The notes under the pieces are model-generated. The model did not search any database. It was not told the DNA's origin and saw only the letters and a list, made by a program, of their open reading frames with translations. The translations under genes were made by a program, and so were the position numbers. A DNA stretch of 17,497 bases from Cudoniella acicularis (lineage: Eukaryota > Ascomycota > Leotiomycetes > Helotiales > Helotiaceae), in the NCBI GenBank assembly GCA_013054445.1, contig JAAMPI010001220.1, forward strand, positions 1-17,497. Reading direction: 5' to 3'. Shown here piece after piece: positions 7,604 through 17,497 of this stretch (position 1 is its first letter; the number at the start of each line of letters is the position of its first letter).

Positions 7604-9979
7604 CTAATATTCAATGCTAGTCGTGCCAATAACATTGTTGTTGGCCCTTATTCTAAACATTATTACCCCTAACCTTCCACCTAGCACAACCTCGATTTTG
7701 TAGCAAAGGTTGATCTCTAGATCAGCTCCCTCTCCAAGCGATGCGAATTCTCTCAAATCGACATTTTTTTAAGTTAACATTAATACATTTTCCAATCTTT
7801 TTCACGTCTAGTTTTGTTTGCAAGAGATGTAAGCAAAAGATCTAATTTGCGAGAAATGAATGGAGTGGATGGAATAAACGTACGCGGATTATCTCTTCTT
7901 CCCGGAGCTTGATCAGATCGACAGGAATAAACGTAAATATCGAATGAATTTCGACCCGCAGAAAGAACTCTAGCGAACGGTTCTGACTGGAAAGTATTCT
8001 CGGAAATTTGTTGATTCTAAAATATAAATTAGAGGTTTTTGTTCATTATGCTCATGAATTTTAGAAGCTGATAAGTCGACGTACCTTGTTTACAAGCCAT
8101 GACATGTGACCTGATGAATACCAAATCCTATCAAATTTGTCGTAAAAGCTAGGTTCGTTTTCCCCTTTCACCCACGGTATTGCACAGGTGATGCCATAAT
8201 GTTGCTGGCAAAGACGCATAGATACCGACGCCTGTTCTAGGCCTCGCAAAACAGCACCTTTTGCAACGGCATTCCAGCTTCAACACGCACCAATTAGCCA
8301 AAATCTGGTAAGAAGCGACAAGACCAATAAATGAAAATTATGTTACTTGTTACTTAACGCTCGCAGAGTAATGGGCTGTGGCCTGCGAGAGCGGCACCAG
8401 TTTCCGAGCCTCTGTTGCAAATAGGGCGAGTCGCCTAATCCACCAACAAGCACAAGGTTCTAGTTATAAAATTTAGCACTTGTATTATTCAGGATTGACG
8501 TATTCGTGGGCTCGGAGGACTTTGAGTAACATACGGTAATCGAGATATCCCTAGTCTTAGACGAACCGATTTGTTGTCTAATGAGCTTGATAATGATCTC
8601 GATGATAGGTTCAAATATTTCCTCCATATCATAACTAGTGCTCGTCAATTGAATTGGGGGTTACAAAAAGACATGGAATTTTAAAGAACTCACTCCATTA
8701 AAATCACTTCTCCTCGGTCAGCACGATAGAATTCCGATTCTGGGGCGTCCATGAATAAGTGCATTGGCGCCAGCTCTAATCCCTTTGACCCAAATATCTT
8801 TTTATTCCATTCGAAATCATCCATAAACTCACTACCTATAGCAGTCTTCTCTGTGATGGAATTGAATGCGTCACCAAAGCGTTTCGACATTAACCGATGG
8901 AAATTTCTGTCAATGTATGTAGCCCCGCATTTCGCCCCTACCAGTTTCCATGTCAGCCAATTCCCGGCATCATGACGACATTTTATTACGGGAGAATTAC
9001 CAATACCCACACAAACCTCGTCGATAACCAGCGTAGGATCCACCTGCTTGACTTTATAAGTCGTTAGATCCTTCAGAAAATTAGTTCTCAAGCAGGCCCC
9101 GCTATCGAGAGTGAAATCAAACGTACAACTGTGCCACCTCCGCAATCAACTACTAACACGCCGTCACTTTCCTAGATGGGTAAAATGTAAGCTGAGAGGA
9201 GTCCGAGATAGTATCATCTTACCAACCTCAAGTCGAGTATCCCAGTCAACTATTGTCCTCTTCAACGTTGCTAATGCCGCAGCCTCCGGTTCCCTAATCA
9301 TACAGATTTCATCCTTTCCTCTTGTCCCTATCTTCGCCTTAGTTGCTGCTTCCAGCGTTTTGTGCTGCGCTTCATCAGACCAAACTGCGGGCATTGTGAA
9401 CCAGAACTTAATTGCAGTCATTTCCAGAAGTTCTGTTCCAAACCTTTCGCCCAACGTATTCATGAGGTAGGTGTAGAGCTCTTTCAGGTAGTCGGCTGTT
9501 ACATCTTGGGCTGTCCTGCCTGCTGGGAGGCCCAATTCCCCGCCTTGATCCATTTCGTCGTAGAGCTCGGGGTCATCGTAGTCAGATTTGGCAGCATTTC
9601 TATCGAGGTGCAACTTCATCCATGCGTATCGAGACACGCTCGGCCGGATCTGGTATCCCCAAGCTCTTTCGATGAGACCGGTTGCTACATTCCGTGTGTC
9701 GTATGCGATCTGGGAGGGTACTTTTTCTTGGGTTACGGGAGCTCCAAAAGAGGGCCACTTGTTCAAACTATTGATATTGCCTATGTCGTCGAATTTGCTT
9801 TTAGCAAAACTCACACCTAGTGAAGTTTAGTAAGGATTCTCATTATTTCTACTAAGTGAGACGAAAGCCATTGTACCAGAATAAGTGGTCCCAAAATCGA
9901 TTCCAACCACCAAATGGTAGCGTTCATCTTTCGTTGACCCATTATAAGCAGACTTCCGCAAAGGAGATTGGTCCGCCAT
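7604..9979 (-). CDS. Atypical Hsp70 (HSPA12/DnaK-like), ten exons, 3' frameshift
   Basis: Actin-fold ATPase of the fungal Hsp70-like group, about 593 residues, probably cytosolic. The start at 9979 has an ideal context (gccgccATGG). Exons: 9979-9877, 9816-9227, 9171-9127, 9070-9001, 8937-8694, 8634-8535, 8459-8359, 8277-8085, 8016-7884 and 7807-7604. All introns are GT-AG, 55-81 bp, and in phase. Motifs: phosphate 1 VVGIDFGTTYSG (24-35), REPEAAALA, phosphate 2 VVDCGGGTV (238-246), AKCGATYIDR, and adenosine LVLVGGLGDSPYL (386-398), then AVAKGAVLRGLE. The usual EEVD tail and long peptide-binding domain are absent, as in HSPA12-type proteins, so classical chaperone activity is doubtful. A +1 shift lies in an A7 run (7764-7770); read straight through, the protein stops at 7722 and loses its last beta-rich segment (ending VIGTTSIEY). 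It could be a recent pseudogene or an assembly error. It is divergent from the coiled-coil gene. Confidence 0.83.
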
Positions 9980-10911
9980 GGCGGCAAAAAGAGATCTAGG
10001 AGAAGCAAAGTCTTATTGGTACAAATCTTTAATTGACAACCTTTCAAATCGCGACGATCGGAAACACGAAAATGAAATTGCTCCCAAGAGGAAGAAAAAT
10101 AGCTCACATCTGTAAGCTTACAGATCCGAGAAATGAAGCATCTATGGGCGAATCGGATTTAGATTACCAATTCTAGTGCATAGATTTAGGCAAATCCCAT
10201 TGCCCAACGAAGAGTCGGTTCTCACCGAATGGTGGAGACTGAATTTGGGCCCGGGGAATTCCGTGGGGGCTTTCGCATTTGTCAGGGTGGAGTATAACTT
10301 CAGCGACTGACCACTGTCCAACTTATCAATGTTACATTGAAAGATGCACGAGGATATCGAATAGTAATCCCTACCAATGCCGGCGCAGTCAGCCCAAGAA
10401 AACTTGGTGTGCTGCGGGCGAGAAAAATGAGGCTGCAGACCCCGTTGCGTACTCGTAGGGATTGGTTGCAAAATTTTGGAATCAGGCAGCCAGCTAGCCA
10501 GCTTGCTGAGCTGGGCGTTTCGAGCCAGGATTTGATCTGCCTGCGGTCAAGCTTGGGGCGGGACGTGGTGGAATACCGTCTGAAGCTCAACCAGAGGGTG
10601 ATTATCCAGACCGCCATATTTGAAATTCATTTAGGCTTGCATAGTTGCTGATGCTGCCTGAAAAATTTCTTGGATGGATTGCATATGACCATCTGGTACA
10701 GAGCCTCAAGGGAAACTTCGTTACTGTGCGGACATTTTGTGCTACCGCATACGATTTGTCAGAGTGCTTACGAACGCCAGTAGGAAACTTGCATTCAGAA
10801 CAAAGTGTTTGTTGGATTTTACAGGAAGTTCCCCTTGGTGCAAATCAACAAGCCGGCAAGCATCAAAATATAAGCAAGTGATTTAGGTAGGTATAGTCTA
10901 GGTAATCTCCC
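9980..10911. promoter_or_regulatory. Divergent promoter region, Hsp70-like and coiled-coil genes
   Basis: This stretch of 932 bp lies between two divergent starts and should hold both promoters and 5' leaders. Moderately long open frames exist (10337-10651 and 10645-10881 plus; 10142-10617 minus), but none shows a recognisable motif or splice-linked continuation, so I do not call them. One GAAnnTTC dyad (GAAACTTC, 10712-10719) fits half a heat-shock element but is isolated. A strong acceptor-like TTACAG at 10916-10921 lies just after the proposed coiled-coil ATG, so an untranslated or coding first exon of that gene could be hidden here. Confidence 0.4.
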
Positions 10912-13900
10912 ATGTCTTACAGGCCGGAGTCTCCAAACCCAGGGAGTAGCTCGAACCCCAAAGACGACAAAGGGTCGAGGCCAAAAAACCCATCGTCAAG
11001 TCATGTCACGTCATCAAGTGATAGGAGCACTGGAGAATTGACGGATTATAAGGAGTTGAAGAAGAGGAACAAATCATCAAAAAGCAGTGACAGGTCAGCA
11101 GGCGATAAACACAGTCGATCATCGAGGGACCGCAAGGGGTCGAGGCCGACAGCAAGCAGCGTCAAGTCGACATCAAGTAGCGTCAAGTCGACATCAAGCA
11201 GAGTCAAGTCATCACGCGAAAATAGCATTCGAGCCTCGAAAGACGACAAGGAAGAGCAATCAGAAACATCGTTCAGTCGAACCTTTGACGCCCCAGGCGA
11301 TCCGTCAAGCCAATGGCTAAGTCCTGTATCAGAGAATGTGCAATATGGACAGGAGGACCCAATATCGTTCGCGCAACCAGAAAAGCCATCAGATTTTCAA
11401 GCGGCAGACCGGAGACCAGAGACTTGGCAGGTATTCGGCAACGATTATTATTCTCTTCCAACGCAATACAATGAGGAAGGCACGCCGAACCCAGACGCTG
11501 TGTTATCGCCCACCGGAAGTGGCAAAGGCAAGATGGCAGACGAACAATCCTCCCAGCTGTTTCAAAGCTCTTACAAATCTCAGGATCGGATAGAAATTGC
11601 TGAAGACTATCGAACAGATCCGATAACTTCAAACTACCAGGAATTGTCCCCAGCTACTGCAGTCCCGTTATCAAAATACTTGGTGGATCCCCAGATGCCA
11701 GCAACTGAACAGGGGTATTTTGGAAGTGCTCTTCCTTCACCGCAATATCATGGCCTCCAAATATTGGATGAACCCTCCACACAGCCTCCTACAAGCCCAC
11801 AAGGAGTTTCCATGACAACAACTGGCGAACCATTCTCAAGCAAAAGCCCAGGCTCAAAAGAGTACCGAGAACTCGACGTGTTAGGTTATGATCTTCGAAA
11901 ACCTAATTTGACCGCTGAAGAGGTATCTGTGCTATCACTGAAAAGTAGCTCAAGAGGACACACGTCAGAGAGGAATGGCAAACGGAGCACAAAATCTTCC
12001 TCGAATACGAAGCCGGAGAAGGTCAATCCCAGAACAGATTTGAAGATAGATACGAAAGAGGAGAGTTTTACACTGGGAGAGCAAGGTAGCCTGACAGAAA
12101 AAACACACGGCAGATTCATGGATGAAGCTAGTCACCGGAACCTTAGACGGGCCATCTCTCCAGTGTCGACCTCTAGCTCATCTGCGGGAGTTTCCCTCCC
12201 AACATCACCACCTCCATATCCGACGGCAAGAAAATCAACAACACCACAGCAACCCAAAGACCCCGTAGGCAACCTTCCCAGAAATGTAACGGCGGTGGTC
12301 CAAAAGCCCACAATCAACCGTGAGGAAGAGAACCAGACTACCCGAGAAATGGATGAGCGATATGATAAATTAACTGGACAACTCCGAGCCACACAAGCGG
12401 ACCTAAACACCTATAAGAAAGCTCATGATCATGTGTCCGGGCAACTCCGAGCGGTAGAACAATCGAAAATCAGGAACGACAACTTGATTCAGCAACTGAA
12501 GGACCGTATCGAAATCCTCGAACAAGGCAATCATGGGCATGTTGAAGCCAGAAATGATACCAGCGAGAAACTGAAGACAAAGGATCAAGAACTAAAAAAA
12601 CTTCAGCTACAAGAGCGCCGATGGCAGAAAACCGAAACTGAGCTCAACGCGCGAAATAGCGAAATCCAGCAGCTGAAACGGCATAGGGATGAGCAACAGA
12701 GTGCTGCGGAGGACCTCAAGGGTATACTCCATACACAAACCGAAGAAAATGCTATCCAAAGCGCGAAAAGCAGTATGGAGATCGAGTCCCTGAAAAAGAA
12801 GCTACGAGATCTTGACGATGAGAAGCGCAACTCGGTGGAAAATAAAAGTGCTGAAAATGCCGCGCTAAAGAAGCAGGTTCGCACGCTTGAGGAACAACTG
12901 AAAGTTGACTCTGGAGAAAAAAGTGTGAAATTCAAAGAGCTGGAGTTGCAAAGAGAACAATGGGAGAAGGAGAGAATCACGAACAAGACCCTGAGAAAGA
13001 AGTTACAAGATTTTGAGGCGGAGAAGAGCAACTGGGCCGAATTTAGAAGTGGTGAAAATGCTGCGCTAAAGGAGAAGGTCAGGGCGCTTGAGAAACAACT
13101 GAGTATTAACTTTGAAGCAAGCAGTGCAGAATTTGAAAAGCTGAAGTCCCAAAAGGAGCAGTGGGAGAAGGACAAAATCACGAACAAGAGCCTTCAAGAG
13201 GATATTGAGAAGATGCAACGGGAGGTTGATAATTGGAAAGGCCGAATGGCTGAAGGAGAGAAACAGTGGACTGAGGAGCAAACCACCTTGAAAAGGCAAC
13301 TGGATAAACTGAAACAACAGAGAGAATTATGGAAGCAAGACACCGCCGCGAGTAACGACCTTCGAGAACAACTCGAGAAGTCACAGCAAGATTACAGGCT
13401 TGGTGATGACGAGCTGAAGCGGCTAAAAACCCAGTTTAAATCAAAAGTAGCGGCCCTGGAAAATAAAATAAAGGATCTGCAAAGCCAGGAAATTCAATGG
13501 AGGAGCGGGGAGGATGCAACTTGCAAACATCTGCGTGGCCAGCTTGAAGAGTTGCAGAACGAGCGACGATTAGATCAGAGCCGAGTAGAAGAGTATAGGG
13601 TGCGATGGGAAACAATGCAAACAAAACTGAGTGAGGAGGTGCAGAGACTGCGATCACAAGAAGATCAGCGTAAAGTCCGTGGCGCCACCCTGAGCACACA
13701 ACTGGAAGAACTTCGGAAGGAGAAGCAAGGGTTGGAGGCCACCGGTGCTGATGCGCGGAAAATAATTCGAAAGCTCCAGCAGGATAAGAATCAACTGGAG
13801 GCGCAAATTGAAGCGATACAAAAAGGATCAGCTGTATGGGAGGAAGGGAGTCATGTGACAAATCAGCAACTTACTGAAATACGACGACAACAAAAGTTGT

Positions 13901-16714
13901 GGGTCATTCGGGAGGGTGAAATGAAACAGAAAATTGAGGAAATGCAACAGAAGCAAGCCACTTCAGAAGCGAATCAACTCCATGCCAATCAACAAATCGA
14001 ACGGCTGCAACGGGAACGGAATAGATTGGCTTCTGAGAAGAGTGAAGTAGATAAGCAACTCGAGGAACTTCGCGGACAGAAGAGCGAAGGAGAAAGAAAA
14101 CTCTCAGCACTTCAGGAACTGAAGGTTGATTGGACAACTGAGAAGAACAAATTGCTGAATGAAATTCAAGCACTGCAAAGTAAAGGAAAGACAAAGCAAA
14201 GCGATCTCGAAAAGCAAGTCCAGAATCTGCGCAATCTTCTCAGCGAGCAGACAGCTTGGAAGGAAAAGTTTGACAGGATTGCTATTGAAAAGATTGAGTT
14301 GAAGGCACAGATTGAGCGATTGGATGTGCAGGTTCGGCATCTAGAGCAGTCAAAACAAATTTTGGATGCAAACAGGGAGGAGTCGGATTCGAAAATTGAA
14401 GGTTTACAACTTGCACTAAGTACATGCCATTCTGAGAAGACTGCATCGGAAAATCAGGCTGTTGAGCTACAAAACCAACTATCCAAGGCCAGTGCCGAGA
14501 AGAAAGAATCCGATCAACGAGAAGATCGATTGAAAAAACAAAGACATGTCCTAAACTTGGAGATTCAAACACTGCAACAGAAACAAGAGCAAGAAACAGC
14601 GGAGAAGAGCATTTTGGAAACCAAAATAATGCTGCTCCAGAAACAGCAGCAGCAGGAGAATGCCGACTGGGCTACGAAAACCAGCGAACTGAACAATCAA
14701 ATTGATGTTTTGAAGCAGCAGGAAAGGCAACGAGCAATCACCAAAGTCGATTCGCAGCGTAAATCCGGTGAGCTACAATCGCTGGCGGCCGAGAAGAGAA
14801 CGCTGGAGGAGAAACTGGAGAACTGGCAGCAGCAACAGCGTGGCTGGGCAACAACGAAATTCGCCTTGAACCAGAAAATTATCGAGCTTGAATCGCAAAG
14901 AAACCAAGAGCAAGCGTCACAGCAACGGATTGGGGAATTGCAACAGGAATTGCAGACTATTAGAGATAATCTAGACCAGAAAGAGCAGGAGCTATTATCA
15001 AAACAGTGCGAGACACAAAATTTACAAGGGCAACTCTATGACCAAAATCAAGAGCGCCTTCGGCGTGTTAGAGAGATGCACGATATTGAGCAGAGGTCTG
15101 CTGGCATTCAGAAGCAAATAGTGAGGCTATCTTTAAGTCATTCCGAAGAGAAGGCAGCCTGGGCGGATAAAGAAAATCAGATGCGCAACCAACTACGACA
15201 AGACATGGATGCTGTTAAGAAGAAACTCCAAGCCCAAGAGCAAGACTCCGAACGGCTCCGGGGGCGCATTGACGAACTGGAGTCGGAGATTGATTTATCG
15301 AGGCAGAAGGCACACGGGAACGCACCGACTAAAATCTGCTGCCAACTAAAACTCAACCACTGGGTAGAAGAAAAAGAGGAGCTGAGAAATACGATTCAAA
15401 AGCTCCAACTCGAGAAGAACGAGCTCAGCAGCAGGCTCGATGAGGCTGAAAACAACCTTAAGATTTCGCAGGCCCGGCTCCAGGAAGGTCGAGATGAATT
15501 GAAGAAACAATTTTTCGAGCTCAATGAGCGCGAGCAGCGCCTGCTCAAGCAGGATCTCGCCTTGAAAGAGCAGAAGGATAGAGGAGACAGTCTCAGTGGG
15601 AAACTCGCCAAATTTGAAGGCGAAGTCGGGGCACTGAAAAAGGAGGTTCTAGTCTTATCATCCGGCAAAGCTAGAGGGACAACATTGGAAGAACACCTTC
15701 AAAGTCAAATTGACGTCCATGTTGAGGAGATAAAAAACCTTCACCAGAATCTTGGTGCTCAAGAAGAGAAAATAAAACGGGTCCAAGAAGCTGTCTTTGA
15801 GATAGACAAGAAGGCAAATCGTGAGGTCATCGAGGATAAAATGCTCGAGAAATACATCCGAAAAGGGGTCGTTCAGCCAACAAATGAGTGGTCATACAAC
15901 TATGTGCTCCAGAATGCTGATACCAACAACCTTGAGTCCGTCTCCCCAGAGCTACGGGACGACCTAAGGAAAATGACGCGGAAAATCGAGGAGAGCAATA
16001 GCGAGTTGAAGAAAGGTCTTCCACGGATCATATTGAACACGCTTCTTGCTCACTATATCGCCGAACACGTTTTCAAGCACCCCTTTTTCATATTGCATAA
16101 GGGGAACCAGATAGTATCGTTTGAGCAGATGCAACAACTATATAGTGCGTTTCTGGAAGGTTTGTAATAATAATCCCCTTCTCCAAACCATGCTTATATG
16201 TGAGACAGTTCATCAAGATGAAGCGTACGCTTGGCGGGTGCAGACACTCGATCTCATCTCGCGAATGCAATCCCCATACAGGCCTCGAGATTGGGGCCGC
16301 AATATTTCCTGGGCCGAGAAGCAAGTCAAGGAATTTCAATCAAAACACTGCGACGATCTTGCTTCCAACTTCATCAATGGGCCAGCTCGAAGCTTCTTGA
16401 AGCCTTCTCGAGGGGATACCCGGCGACGCGAATTGGCAAAGGTGATACAAGCGGCAGGCTGGTATTCTTCGGTGCTTTGGAAGCAATGCACTACACTCAA
16501 GATCTTAGAATTTCAGGACGTTAAGGGAAAGCCATTTTTCTGTAAGTCTGAAAATATGGAATTGGATCGAGTCTACCGCCTTGATGCAGGAGAGAGCGGC
16601 AAAGACGGGGATGATATTATGATAGTCGTGCAGCCTGGTTTTGTTGCGATTGACAATGAAGATGGACAGATGTTTCCTAAAGAGAAGGTTTGGTCGAAAG
16701 CAGTTGTATTTTGA
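10912..16714 (+). CDS. Giant coiled-coil protein with Ser-rich N-terminus, two exons
   Basis: Uncharacterised, about 1917 residues, probably a scaffold or structural protein. Exons 10912-16159 and 16209-16714 flank a 49-bp intron (GTTTGT...GACAG, phase 1), joining FLE to HQDEAYAWRVQTL. Residues 1-470 are low-complexity, rich in Ser, Lys, Pro and Gln, with SVKSTSS repeats. Residues 470-1650 are an almost unbroken charged coiled coil rich in Gln, Glu, Lys and Leu. It includes a 67-residue tandem duplication (627-693 and 694-760) and a single Trp recurring at intervals. The end is non-coiled: helical LPRIILNTLLAHYIAEHVF, then AWRVQTLDL, then a beta-like IMIVVQPGFVAIDNEDG before the stop. That end resembles the C-terminus of other ascomycete giant coiled-coil proteins, although I cannot name the family. 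The start is uncertain: the ATG context is weak and a TTACAG acceptor-like site follows at once. There is no signal peptide or membrane span. Confidence 0.8.
11158..11214 (+). repeat. 21-bp tandem repeat encoding SVKSTSS
   Basis: Two near-identical 21-bp units (11158-11178, 11179-11199), each AGCGTCAAGTCGACATCAAG plus one base, are followed by a partial third unit (11200-11214) with changes. They encode SVKSTSS-SVKSTSS-RVKSS in the disordered N-terminus of the coiled-coil protein. The repeat is in frame, so copy-number change would alter only protein length. Confidence 0.8.
12790..13191 (+). repeat. Two tandem 201-bp units (67 residues each) in the coiled coil
   Basis: Units 12790-12990 and 12991-13191 are exactly 201 bp each, and their translations align without gaps: LKKKLRDLDDEK / LRKKLQDFEAEK at the start, ENAALKKQVRTLEEQL / ENAALKEKVRALEKQL in the middle, REQWEKERITNKT / KEQWEKDKITNKS at the end. 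This is a duplication inside the gene that has since diverged. Confidence 0.85.
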
Positions 16715-17152
16715 GGTATTAGAAGTACTAATAGTGATTTGCAAAATATTCCTTGATTTATCAACATTGACTCGGGCTGTAACTTCGTGGAGTCGTGGAC
16801 AGTAATATGGGCCAAGTAAGGTTAATAGGCCTGTACTCGAAACGTACCTTCGGTATCTGTTAATTGTAAAACTGTGCCTTGCTGGTGTTTTTCAGCACTA
16901 AGAATTTTCAGAAGTAGGGAAATGAGAACAAGGGGTCGACTTGTAGGTAGGGCATCACGTGCTGCCGCGTTGGTGTGGGTAGTTCGGCTGAAAAGGGAAC
17001 TTGAATACAACCATCCATTTGACAGCAAACATCATTTCCTCAATAGCCTTTCTAACCGCCCCCGATCATGAGGCAAAAGATTTCTACCTCTCGCAGAGGT
17101 ACTTCCAGCAGCAGCATCATATGTCCATTTCTCGGCTTGCTCCATAAAGCTC
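16715..17152. other. No gene seen; 3' flank of the coiled-coil gene
   Basis: Short open frames on both strands (16822-17028 minus, 16874-17071 plus) have no recognisable sequence or splice context. The stretch should contain the coiled-coil gene's 3' untranslated region and, near its right end, a pyrimidine-rich leader for the possible exon at 17153. I see nothing else in it. Confidence 0.45.
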
Positions 17153-17272
17153 ATGACGTTTCAATTCAACGCGGCTGATTTGAAGCGCGTCCAGGGCGAT
17201 CGCCATCAGCTCCAACCCCATCTCGATTCCTTCTCTTCGCGATTATTCCACCTTCTTATTGTTGGACTGTCG
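17153..17272 (+). CDS. Possible first exon of a gene running off or broken at the window edge
   Basis: An ATG at 17153 opens 40 codons (starting MTFQFNAADLKRVQGD) that end exactly at a consensus donor, TCG|GTAAGT, in phase 0. The region before the ATG is pyrimidine-rich, as in many fungal leaders. Codon use looks coding (many C-ending codons). After the donor comes poly-C and then AT-rich sequence in which I find no second exon before the window ends. No family is recognised. It may be a true first exon with a long intron, or the remnant of a gene interrupted by repeat DNA. Confidence 0.3.
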
Positions 17273-17278
17273 GTAAGT

Positions 17279-17300
17279 CCCCCCCCTTTCCCCCCCCCCC
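17279..17300 (+). repeat. Poly-C tracts (C8-TTT-C11)
   Basis: Eight C, three T and eleven C in a row directly follow the GTAAGT donor. This is low-complexity sequence, prone to length variation and to sequencing error. Confidence 0.85.
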
Positions 17301-17339
17301 GTGGCCCACCTCGCTTAATTCTAGCCCACCTACTTCCAA

Positions 17340-17497
17340 TCCTATTAACTTGACAAATCCTGAACTTCTATATAATCGCTTGTAGCAGTAGACTCTATAG
17401 ACGAATCAGAGTCTTCCTTATTAATTTCACGATCTCCTGTCTCGATCTAAGTCTCTTTAATAGCCTAGATATCTATAAACTTAGAATTCGGACTAGT
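17340..17497. other. AT-rich tail, possible degraded repeat DNA
   Basis: Composition changes abruptly after about 17340 to AT-rich sequence full of TA steps and stops in all frames (tatataatc, ctatagac, agatatctataaac). This is what repeat-induced point mutation leaves in old fungal transposons. No terminal repeat or transposase reading frame is visible in the short piece available, so this is only a suggestion. Confidence 0.3.

Noticed and set aside
9362..9830. Plus-strand frames opposite the Hsp70-like gene
   Set aside because: They overlap the ATPase-domain exon on the minus strand, whose motifs are unmistakable; the plus frames resemble nothing.
10510..10570. tRNA-like TpsiC sequence (minus strand, atcaaatcctggctcg)
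   Set aside because: No matching acceptor stem, D arm or anticodon arm could be placed around it.
10300..10651. Open frames on both strands between the Hsp70-like and coiled-coil genes
   Set aside because: No motif, no family-like sequence and no splice sites joining them to a neighbour; length is within chance for a GC-balanced stretch.
10712..10719. Heat-shock element in the Hsp70-like promoter region
   Set aside because: Only one GAAnnTTC dyad and no third adjoining unit; a working element usually needs three or more.
12603..13384. Long antisense frames rich in Ser, Phe and Leu opposite the coiled coil
   Set aside because: These are shadows of a Glu/Lys/Gln-rich sense frame; biased codons on one strand leave few stops on the other.

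Overview
This is fungal nuclear DNA. Coding stretches are broken by short GT-AG introns of 42 to 266 bp with CTAAC/CTAAT/CTGAC-like branch sites. The protein families (CorA-like membrane proteins, kinase/NACHT-like fusions, atypical Hsp70s, long coiled-coil proteins) are typical of the accessory genome of filamentous ascomycetes. A leotiomycete is my guess, not something the sequence proves. There are no bacterial-type operons, rRNA genes, tRNA genes or CRISPR arrays that I can see.

Layout: (1) 501-2672, minus strand: a five-exon CorA-like two-helix membrane protein with one apparent +1 frameshift. (2) 2673-3756: a divergent intergenic region with an 83-codon orphan reading frame containing a 10-bp tandem duplication. 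(3) 3757-7511, plus strand: a five-exon gene for a protein of about 1179 residues joining a protein kinase, a short NACHT/STAND-like ATPase and a six-bladed fucose-lectin-type beta-propeller. (4) 7604-9979, minus strand, convergent with gene 3 (92 bp between stops): a ten-exon HSPA12/DnaK-like atypical Hsp70 of about 593 residues, with a +1 frameshift in an A7 run near its 3' end. (5) 9980-10911: a divergent promoter region. (6) 10912-16714, plus strand: a protein of about 1917 residues with a disordered Ser-rich N-terminus, a coiled coil of about 1180 residues and a conserved-looking C-terminal helical domain. (7) 16715-17497: mostly non-coding, with a possible first exon at 17153, poly-C tracts and an AT-rich tail that may be degraded repeat DNA.

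The most interesting object is the kinase-STAND-lectin fusion. It has the three-part logic of an NLR-type receptor (N-terminal signalling enzyme, central nucleotide switch, C-terminal ligand-binding repeats), but its sensor looks like a carbohydrate-binding propeller. Its neighbours (Hsp70-like ATPase, CorA-like membrane protein, giant coiled coil) suggest an accessory, possibly self/non-self recognition, region. That link is inferred from context only. All exon structures were worked out by eye from reading frame, splice motifs and family resemblance, without transcript or database evidence.
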